The position numbers and the translations under genes are program-made. Below, piece by piece: positions 44,579 to 52,800 of a stretch of DNA of 64,000 bases (within the stretch, counting starts at the first letter, position 1; each line of letters begins with the position of its first letter). The stretch lies in assembly GCF_050875635.1 (NCBI RefSeq), contig NZ_JBPAOH010000022.1, forward strand, positions 10,365-74,364, written 5' to 3'. The notes under the pieces are model-generated. The model worked only from the letters and a program-made list of their open reading frames with translations. It made no database searches and was not told the origin of the DNA. This DNA is from Hassallia sp050875635. Its GTDB lineage: Bacteria > Cyanobacteriota > Cyanobacteriia > Cyanobacteriales > Nostocaceae.

Positions 44579-46084
44579 ATGACTGTGGGCGAGGAAAAGT
44601 TTGAGGTGCAAGACCTTAGGGAAATCGAGGATGCTGACTTTGAGGAAGAACGGGTTAGTAGGCGATCGCGTCCTTGGCTATTACCGCTATTGCTGGGTAC
44701 TACTTTGGGAATAGCGATCGCTTTAGGCGGAGTGCGTTTATTAGCTAATCGTTCCGCCGGTCAACAAAATCCGGTAGCAACTAAACCTGCCGCAAGTGTT
44801 GCCCCCTCAATGACAGTCACCGTCGCTCCAGTTGAAATCACTCGTGTCGCCCGTACCCTAAGTACTACAGGTACTGTAACAGCGCGTGATTTGATTCCGG
44901 TATTACCGCAAACTAATGGCTTGCAAATCAAACAAGTCTTAGTAAAAGAAGGAGATTCAGTTAAACAAGGTCAAGTTTTGGCAATTCTGGATGATTCAGT
45001 ATTGCAAGACCAAATTCGTCAAGCAAGAGCTGATGTGGAATCAAAGCAGGCAGATGTAGGATCTCAACAGGCGGATCTAGCTTCAAAGCAAGCGGCTGTA
45101 GCCACCAGTCAGGCAAATGTGGCTTCCCGGCAAGCGGTAGTGCAGCAAAGACTTGCTGATGTGGCTCAAACTAAGGCGAGGTTAGATGAAGCCAGAAAGA
45201 ATCTCGAAAGCTATCAACAATTAGCAAATGCAGGTGCAATTAGCAAACAAGAACTCTTGACTCGGACAACAACTGTAGCAACAGCTACAGAAGCCGTGCG
45301 TCTCGCCGAAGCCAATGTTAGAAGCGCCGAACAGGATGTCTTGAGTGCTCAAGCTGCTGTCAAGAGTGCCCAAGCAAATGTCAACATCGCCAGCGCGAAT
45401 ATCAACAGCGCCCAAGCTGCTGTCAAGAGTAGTAATGCGAAAGTCCAACAAGTCAGAACTCAGCAGGGACAAACTGTGGTGCGTGCGCCAGTTTCTGGGC
45501 TTATAGCCGAGAGACTAGTTAGAGTTGGAGATGTGACGGGAGTACCGCCGCAAACTCAGGTAGGAACTGTAGTTGGTGGTACGCAAAAGCTATTTTCCAT
45601 TATTAGTAACGGCAGTCTAGAACTTCAAGCGCTGGTTCCCGAAACTCAATTACCACAAGTGAAAATTGACGCACCCGCGCAAATTACCTCGGATCTCGAT
45701 AACCGCGTGCGCTTGCAAGGACGAGTTAGAGAGATACAACCGCTGATTAATCAGCAAAGACGTGAAGCAACCGTAAAAATTGACTTACCGCAGACAAATT
45801 TACTCAAACCCGGAATGTTTGCGCGTGCGCTGATTACCACCAATACAACGGTAGGGATGGCAGCACCAGAAAAAGCGGTATTACCCCAACCGGATGGTAG
45901 CACCAGTGTATTCATTCTATCGGGTGAAGACACAGTACGTGCTGTGAAAGTAGAAAGAGGAGAAAGTCTTATTGGTAGCAGAGTGGAAATTAAAAAAGGT
46001 CTGAAAGTAGGCGATCGCGTAGTTGTAGATGGCGCAGGATACATCAAAGATGGCGATAAAGTGCGCGTAGTCAACAGACAGTAG
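44579..46084 (+). CDS. RND efflux periplasmic adaptor (HlyD/AcrA family)
   Basis: A 501-aa membrane fusion protein linking the RND pump to an outer-membrane channel. Acidic cytoplasmic N-terminus, TM anchor (PWLLPLLLGTTLGIAIALGGV), split lipoyl domain (VLPQTNGLQIKQVLVKEGDSVKQGQVLAILDD ... VRAPVSGLIAERLVRVGDV), a long Ala/Gln-rich helical hairpin of repeated ADVxSQQA/SAQANV-type units, then beta-barrel and membrane-proximal domains. The start at ATG 44579 is supported by the GGAGGGAG just upstream. Followed after 184 bp by its pump gene. Confidence 0.92.
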   Translation: MTVGEEKFEVQDLREIEDADFEEERVSRRSRPWLLPLLLGTTLGIAIALGGVRLLANRSAGQQNPVATKPAASVAPSMTVTVAPVEITRVARTLSTTGTVTARDLIPVLPQTNGLQIKQVLVKEGDSVKQGQVLAILDDSVLQDQIRQARADVESKQADVGSQQADLASKQAAVATSQANVASRQAVVQQRLADVAQTKARLDEARKNLESYQQLANAGAISKQELLTRTTTVATATEAVRLAEANVRSAEQDVLSAQAAVKSAQANVNIASANINSAQAAVKSSNAKVQQVRTQQGQTVVRAPVSGLIAERLVRVGDVTGVPPQTQVGTVVGGTQKLFSIISNGSLELQALVPETQLPQVKIDAPAQITSDLDNRVRLQGRVREIQPLINQQRREATVKIDLPQTNLLKPGMFARALITTNTTVGMAAPEKAVLPQPDGSTSVFILSGEDTVRAVKVERGESLIGSRVEIKKGLKVGDRVVVDGAGYIKDGDKVRVVNRQ

Positions 46085-46268
46085 TTAATGCATAGTGGGG
46101 CATGGGGAATGGGGAATGGGGAATGGGTAATGGGGAATTGGGGAGGCAGTGCCTCCCCAATGCCCCATGACGGCAGATGCCTCAACGGAGGGAACCTCCG
46201 CACGGCACTGCCTCCCCAATGCCCATTGCCCATTGCCCAATGCCCAATTACCAATTACCAAAATTTAT
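46085..46268. repeat. Repeat spacer between adaptor and RND pump genes
   Basis: GGGAATG/GGGCATG heptamers (46096-46140), an inverted-orientation copy of the repeat family with core CAACGGAGGGAACC (46183-46196) flanked by GGCAGTGCCTCCCCAATGCC at both ends (one inverted), then TTGCCCAATGCCCA units. The frame of the pump gene is open through part of it. Confidence 0.85.
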
Positions 46269-49200
46269 ATGTCTTTCAATATCTCGTCTTGGGCAATTAA
46301 AAAACCTGTCCCGACGATAGTTATATTTTTAATGTTGACAATAATCGGTTGGTTCTCCTTCATTTCTTTGGGAATTGATACTAACCCAAATATTGATGTG
46401 CCAACAGTTTCGGTTAGCGTTACCCAACCAGGCGCAGGTCCTGCGGAACTTGAATCTCAAGTGACGAAAAAAATTGAAGATGCTGTTGCTGGGTTAGGAA
46501 ACATCGATGAATTGCGTTCCACCGTTACTGATGGTTCATCGAGGACGATAATAACTTTTATTTTGGGTACAAATAGCGATCGCGCTACCAACGATGTCCG
46601 CAACGCAATTTCCCAAATCCGCCAAGATTTACCCCAAGATATCAACGATCCGATAGTCGAACGTGTAGATTTTGCCGGCGGTCCCATCGTCACCTACGCT
46701 GTTACATCCAGCAAGCAAACTGTAGAAGAATTAAGTAACCTCGTAGACCAAACTATCAGCCGCGCTTTATTATCAGTCAAGGGAGTGGGACAAGTTAGGC
46801 GTATAGGTGGAGTTGACCGAGAAATTCGGATTAACCTTGACCCAAATCGTTTACAATCCCTAGGCATCACCGCTACCCAGGTAAACGACCAAGTACGCGC
46901 TTTTAACATCAACTTACCTGGTGGACGCGGCGAAGTTGGCGGTAGCGAACAAAGTATTCGTACTCTCGGTAGTGCCAAAAGCGTCAATGACCTGAAAAAT
47001 TACGAAATTGTCTTACCTAATGGTGGTTCCGTGCCCTTATCTAGTTTGGGGACGGTAGAAGATAAATTTGGTGACATCCGCCAATCTGCACGGTTGAATA
47101 ACAAACCGGTGGTAGCCTTCCAAGTATTGCGGAGTACGGGTAGCGTCACGGTGACGGTAGAAGAAGGAGTAAAAGCAGCGTTAGAAGAACTGCAAAAAAC
47201 CCTTCCTAAAGACGTGAAGCTTGAATTAATTTATACCAGAGCCACCCCCGTGCGTGCCTCGTATGAAAGCACAATTGATGAATTAATTCAAGCCTCATTG
47301 CTGGCGGTAATAGTAATTCTCGTATTTTTGAAAGACTGGCGAGCAACATTAATTACAGCAGTAGCTTTGCCTTTGTCGATTATTCCTACCTTTTTTGTCC
47401 AGCAAACGTTAGGTTATACCCTCAACAACATGACTTTGTTGGGATTAGCGCTAGCGGTGGGTAACTTGGTGGATGATGCCGTTGTGGAAATTGAGAACAT
47501 GGAACGGCACATGGCAATGGGCAAAACAGCTTGGGAAGCTTCTTTTGACTCTTCTGATGAAGTGGGATTAGCGGTGATTGCGAGTTCCGCGACTATTATT
47601 GCCGTGTTTTTGCCCGTTGCTTTTATGGGTGGTATTCCTGGGCAGTTTTTCCAACCTTTTGGAGTCACCGTTGCCGTTTCCACAATTTTCTCAACTTTTG
47701 TGGCACGGATGGTTACGCCGATGATGGGTGCGTATTTACTCAAGGATAAGAAACACGACGAAGGTGCAAAACAGCACAAGCGCAAAAAAGGAATCAGATT
47801 TTTTGGGCTAAAATTTCCGTTTCTAGGTTCCAAAAAGAATCAAGAAGAAGAAATTCCTTTCTCACTTCCCCCCTACCCCTCGGAGTTAAAAGCCCAAAGC
47901 GTTTCTTCGCCTTCTTCTCGCCGACGACGCTTTCAACCTTATAAATCACTGTTGAAGTGGGCATTACGCCATAGATTGACAACATTGGCGATCGCTCTCG
48001 CTTTCTTCATTGCCAGTTTGATGCTGATTCCGGGTATCCCCAAGGGTTTTGTGGATGACGGAGATTTGGGTATTTCCGTTGTTTCGATAGAATTACCCCC
48101 AGGTTCTACCTTGCTAGATATCAACAAAGTAGCGACGCAAGGAACCAACCTCATCCGGCAAAATCCAGCAGTTGAAAGCGTGCTAGCCACAGAAGAAATA
48201 AATTTAGCTACCCTCACCGTCAAACTCAAACCCAGAGAAGAACGAAAAGTTTCTCAAAAAGAGTTTGAGGTGCAAATACGTCCTTTATTCCAGCAAATAC
48301 CGGGAGCGAGAATTAGTTTCCAAAGTCAAGGACCTGGTGACACCGGCAAAGAATTATCCATAGTTCTCAGAAGTGAGAATCCAGACGCATTGCTTGAAGC
48401 TGCTAACGCATTAGAAAAGCAGATGCGAACCGTACCGGGATTAGTGGAAGTGTCCTCAACTGCAAGTCTGGTAAAACCAGAGATTTTGGTAATTCCCGAT
48501 CCGCAGCGTGCCGCAGATTTAGGCGTAACCGTGCAAGCAATTGCCCGGACAGCAACGCTTGCAACTATAGGCGATAACGAGGCAAATTTAGCGAAATACA
48601 ATCTTCTCGATCGCCAAATTCCAATTCGCGTGCAAATCGACCCGAAAGCGCGAACAGACATCAACACTATCAAAAATCTGCAAGTCCCGACTCAAAATAA
48701 CACCTTGGTTCCCCTGATTGCTGTGGCAGATATCCGTTTTGGTAGCGGTCCTGCAACCGTCAACCGCTTCGATCGCTCTCGTCAAGTTGCGGTGGAAGCC
48801 AACTTGCAAGGTATCTCTTTAGGAGAAGCAGTAAATGCAGTTGACAAGTTACCTGCATTCACCAACTTGCCACCAGGAGTCACTCAGCAACCGTCTGGAA
48901 GTGCGAAAATTATGGCAGAAATCTTCAGTCGCTTTGGTACTGCACTGGGGCTGGCATTAATGAGTATCTATGCGATTCTGGTTTTGCTGTATAATAACTT
49001 CCTCTATCCCATAGCGATTATGATGGCGTTGCCCTTTTGTTTAGGTGGGGCACTCGTAGCCTTGATGGTTGCTCAAAAACCCTTGGGAATTTACGCGCTG
49101 ATTGGTATCGTTTTGTTGATGGGAGTTGTTACCAAAAACTCGATTCTCTTGGTGGACTATGCGATGGTGAATCTCCAAGAAGGCAAAAAACAACGTGAGG

Positions 49201-49547
49201 CGCTCCTAGAAGCCGGATTGTCCCGTTTGCGCCCAATTTTGATGACTTCTTTGGCAACTATTGCCGGTATCATTCCTCTAGCTTTAGGAATTGGTGCCGG
49301 TGCTGAAGTTCGTCAACCGATGGGAGTTGCAATTCTGGGCGGTTTCACAACTTCCACTTTGCTGACTTTGGTGGTTGTGCCGGTGATATTTACCTACATC
49401 GACTCTTTCCAAAGGTGGATTGTAGATACGGCAAAATATGGTATAGGCAAGAAGAAACGGCGTCCCAAGAAGGTCGCTGTTGAAGAAGTTATGAGTTTGC
49501 CTCCTGGTAGGGAAGAACCGCCCTCTGAATACTCAATTCACAAATAA
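46269..49547 (+). CDS. RND-family efflux pump, inner-membrane component (AcrB-like)
   Basis: A 1092-aa proton-driven exporter with 12 TM helices and two large periplasmic porter regions. TM1 FLMLTIIGWFSFISLGI; proton relay Asp-Asp in LAVGNLVDDAVVEIENMERH (TM4) and Lys in VVTKNSILLVDYA (TM10). The cytosolic linker between the halves is enlarged by about 60 residues of Lys/Pro/Ser-rich sequence. The start at ATG 46269 (MSFNISSWAIKKP) matches the family; the upstream 40 in-frame codons are repeat DNA. With the adaptor gene it forms an efflux operon; no outer-membrane channel gene is in view. Substrate unknown. Confidence 0.94.
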   Translation: MSFNISSWAIKKPVPTIVIFLMLTIIGWFSFISLGIDTNPNIDVPTVSVSVTQPGAGPAELESQVTKKIEDAVAGLGNIDELRSTVTDGSSRTIITFILGTNSDRATNDVRNAISQIRQDLPQDINDPIVERVDFAGGPIVTYAVTSSKQTVEELSNLVDQTISRALLSVKGVGQVRRIGGVDREIRINLDPNRLQSLGITATQVNDQVRAFNINLPGGRGEVGGSEQSIRTLGSAKSVNDLKNYEIVLPNGGSVPLSSLGTVEDKFGDIRQSARLNNKPVVAFQVLRSTGSVTVTVEEGVKAALEELQKTLPKDVKLELIYTRATPVRASYESTIDELIQASLLAVIVILVFLKDWRATLITAVALPLSIIPTFFVQQTLGYTLNNMTLLGLALAVGNLVDDAVVEIENMERHMAMGKTAWEASFDSSDEVGLAVIASSATIIAVFLPVAFMGGIPGQFFQPFGVTVAVSTIFSTFVARMVTPMMGAYLLKDKKHDEGAKQHKRKKGIRFFGLKFPFLGSKKNQEEEIPFSLPPYPSELKAQSVSSPSSRRRRFQPYKSLLKWALRHRLTTLAIALAFFIASLMLIPGIPKGFVDDGDLGISVVSIELPPGSTLLDINKVATQGTNLIRQNPAVESVLATEEINLATLTVKLKPREERKVSQKEFEVQIRPLFQQIPGARISFQSQGPGDTGKELSIVLRSENPDALLEAANALEKQMRTVPGLVEVSSTASLVKPEILVIPDPQRAADLGVTVQAIARTATLATIGDNEANLAKYNLLDRQIPIRVQIDPKARTDINTIKNLQVPTQNNTLVPLIAVADIRFGSGPATVNRFDRSRQVAVEANLQGISLGEAVNAVDKLPAFTNLPPGVTQQPSGSAKIMAEIFSRFGTALGLALMSIYAILVLLYNNFLYPIAIMMALPFCLGGALVALMVAQKPLGIYALIGIVLLMGVVTKNSILLVDYAMVNLQEGKKQREALLEAGLSRLRPILMTSLATIAGIIPLALGIGAGAEVRQPMGVAILGGFTTSTLLTLVVVPVIFTYIDSFQRWIVDTAKYGIGKKKRRPKKVAVEEVMSLPPGREEPPSEYSIHK

Positions 49548-49562
49548 TATCATGTCCGTTTA

Positions 49563-49592
49563 GTAGAGACGTTCGGTCCGGAACGTCTCTAC
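49563..49592. repeat. GTAGAGACGTTC hairpin repeat
   Basis: Same arms as at 6244 and 26946, with loop GGTCCG. It is followed, as at 6274, by ACAAT...ATATGTGT. Confidence 0.8.
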
Positions 49593-49606
49593 AATATGTG
49601 TGATAG

Positions 49607-49688
49607 GTAGGGTGCGTTATGGACGGAACGTCCTAACGCACCATCTAATGATTGATGGTGCGTTGCGCTGCGCGACAACACACCCTAC
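49607..49688. repeat. MITE-like element, family GTAGGGTG(T/C)GTT
   Basis: Terminal inverted repeats GTAGGGTGCGTT and AACACACCCTAC; 82 bp with internal palindromes. A 72-bp relative lies at 59277-59348 with the inner order partly inverted. Confidence 0.85.
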
Positions 49689-49753
49689 TACCTACTACCT
49701 AAACGATATAATGTGGTATAATGCCTTTTAGTCTTAATAAGGCTAAAAGATTT

Positions 49754-49825
49754 GCGGGTGTAATTCAGTGGTAGAATCTCACCCTCCCAAGGTGAACGTC
49801 GTGGGTTCGAGTCCCATCGCCCGCT
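49754..49825 (+). tRNA. tRNA-Gly(CCC)
   Basis: A complete cloverleaf of 72 nt. Acceptor arms GCGGGTG and CGCCCGC pair (one G-T), D arm AATTCAGTGGTAGAAT, anticodon stem TCACC/GGTGA with loop CTCCCAA giving anticodon CCC, T arm GTGGG-TTCGAGT-CCCAT, discriminator T. The 3' CCA is not encoded. It lies 13 bp beyond the 3' end of the convergent giant kinase gene. Confidence 0.95.
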
Positions 49826-49837
49826 TAAAGATAAGTC

Positions 49838-52800
49838 TCAAGCAAAGGGAATTTGAATGACAAATTCGGTTCCCTGACCAAGGACAGAGTTACAAGTTAA
49901 CTGACCATTGTGGGTTTGTTCGACAATCTGACGCGCGATCGCCAATCCTAATCCTGTCCCTTTACCAACCTCTTTGGTTGTAAATAAATGGTCAAAGATA
50001 CGCGCTTGAATTTCTGATGGCATTCCCAAAGCGTTATCTTTGATACGAATCACTACTGCGTGCTTTTCGCTTGTAACTTCGGTGCAAATGTCTATTTGCA
50101 AAGGATTAGCTTGTATTTCGGCAAATGTTCGCTTTTCAATCGATGTATCTAAAGCATCAATTGCATTAGCGAGAATGTTCATAAATACTTGATTAAGCTG
50201 TCCTAAAAAGCACTTAACAGGCGGTAATTTACCGTAGTTGGTGATGACTTCAATCGCCGGACGTTTTTCGTTCGCTTTGAGGCGATATTTCAAAATCAAC
50301 AGCGTACTCTCAATTCCTTCATGCAGGTTGCAGGCGACTTTTTCGGCAGTATCGGCTCTGGAGAAAGTGCGAAGGCTGGTACTGATGTCTTTAATGCGTT
50401 CAATTGCTACCTTCATCGAGCTTACCAGCTTTGGTAGGTCTTGCGTGAGAAATTCTAGGTCAATATCTTCCGCATGGTCGATGACTTGCAGCGCTGGGGT
50501 GGGATAATGTTCTTGGTAGCACTGCACATGAGCAAGTAAATCTTGGATAAATTGCTCTGTGTTGCTAAGACTGCCTTTGATAAATCCAATTGGGTTGTTA
50601 ATTTCGTGTGCAACACCTGCAACTAAGTTACCCAAAGTTGCCATTTTTTCATTTTGCACCATTTGCAGTTGAGCGTGTTGCAAATCGTGCAATGACTGCT
50701 CTAATTGTTGAGCATAATTTTGTGATTGTTGGTAAAGACGGGCATTTTCTAAAGAGATGGCAGCTTGGGCGCATAATAGTTGAATGACTTCAACGCGATC
50801 GCGTGTAAATGCACCAATCGTTAATTTATTTTCCAAATACAACAATCCGATTAACTTACCCTGATTTAAAATTGGCATACACAACACACTTTTAGGTTGT
50901 TGTTGCATCAAATACGAATCAGCGATAAAATCATTTTCTGCTGTAGCATCATCCAGCACAATTGTTTTTAACGTGTGTTTGACATAGTTCACCAATCTCA
51001 GGGGAACAGCAACGCTAGTTTCCACTGGCACAGACAGAATGGTGACACCCTCGTTAATGTTGGCTATGGCTTCAACTACGAGGGTATCGTTTTTCAGCAA
51101 GAGCAAAGCACCCATTTTCGCTCCAGCATTTTCCATCACCACTTCCATTAAGGTATAAAGCAATTGTTCTAATTGAATTTCACTCGATAAAACTTGTGAA
51201 GCTTTGAAAATGCTAGCGAAATCAAGAGCTTCAGAAATACTGCTGCTAGAGCGGGTTGTTTGGATGGTTTGATGTAAAAATGAGGATTTATTGCTGGAAC
51301 GAGTTTCGTTTAGTTGCAAGCGTTGTTGGTTCTGCTTTAAAGCAACAAGCAGTTGGGGATAGCGTTTTTCTAAGTCTTCTACTTTGGCTTTTGCCCCCCA
51401 ACGAGCGTAACAATAGTACGCTTCTTGCATGTATGTCTGAGCTATTTTTTGTTTGCCCCAATCGAGGTAGAATTTAGCTGCCAGTTCATTGCTAAGTGCT
51501 TCTTCTTGGATGTAACCGTTTTGTTTTGCAAGAGCGATCGCGCTTTCATACATCTCCATCGCTTCAGTTTTTTGTTTTAAAATCCGATATTTTTCGGCTT
51601 CGATTAAATCAAATTTATGCTGAAAATTCATTGGAGCATGATGTGCCCAGAGTAGCATTTTTTCTTGATTCGCTTGTACTTTTGCTAATATCTCCTGCTG
51701 CTGAATTTTCTCAGAATCAAAATAAATTGCTAGCCGTGCCAGAGAATCATAAAAATGCAAGATTGGATCGCAGAGCATCCCCCGTACCGCGTCTAAATAC
51801 CTGACGGCACATTCTGCATTAACTAAAGCTTGAGCAGATTCTCCAAATAGATAACAGAGAATCAGTTTGTGCATATACAAAAAGTGCAGTCCTGGTCGAT
51901 CGTTAACTGCCAAAAGATGCGGTAGCTTTGTTTCTTCGTTGTACGCTTCACCAACTAAACGGCAGGGTTCGTCTGTTTTCCCCAGCAAATTTAAGACTAC
52001 CTGTTGTAAGATTTCGTGATAGTTTAAAATTACCACTTGCTTAAATTGAGTTAAAGCGTAACTGGTAATTGTTATTTCTTTTTCTAGAGAAGTAATTTCC
52101 CGACCGAGAAAATAAGAATATTTGCATTGGTACATTGCTGCCCAAGCAGCAAATTCTAAATCTCCATTTTCCAGTCCGCTAGTATAAGCTTCTTGAAAAA
52201 GAGGCAGCGTTTGCCGCAGATGCTCCTTAATATGTTTTGTGCTGAAACCGACAATAAAGAATGATTTAGCTTTCAGTTCATTAGCGTTTAGCTGTTCTAC
52301 CAGTCTTAAGGCTAATTTGCCAAATTGATAACCAGTCTCAATGTCCAGGACAATGCCTTGCAAAATCTGTCCGTACATCGCATAAGCAAAGGGTGAGAAA
52401 GGAGCATTGCCATATTGAATCGATAACTTGACCTGAGATAACACCGTCAGCGGTAACAGTGTTGGCATCACCGCAGAACATGGAGCTATCATGTTTGCTA
52501 GTATCCGCATTGCTGCCAGTTTGTGAGCATCGGTCATCAACGGCAAATTAATTAAGTCGGAGATGTTCTTTCCCTGTATGTATGTAGCGGTTTCTTCTAA
52601 AGCTTGCTGAATATCCAGGAAAGTTGGGGAATCTGGTAACTTAATATCCAATAATTCCAGTATTTGTAACCCTAGCTTGACAGCTTCAATCATTTTGCCT
52701 TGCGCCATCCAAGCTTGCATTTTCACTTCATAAACTTTCACTTTGTCCAGAATCGTTTTTGCTTGTTGTAAAACAATATCAGCCAATTTTTCCATCTGTT

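Noticed and set aside
46149..46268. Upstream GTG start for the RND pump
   Set aside because: Repeat-derived codons; the family starts at the M-(S/x)-(F/L) just before TM1 (46269).
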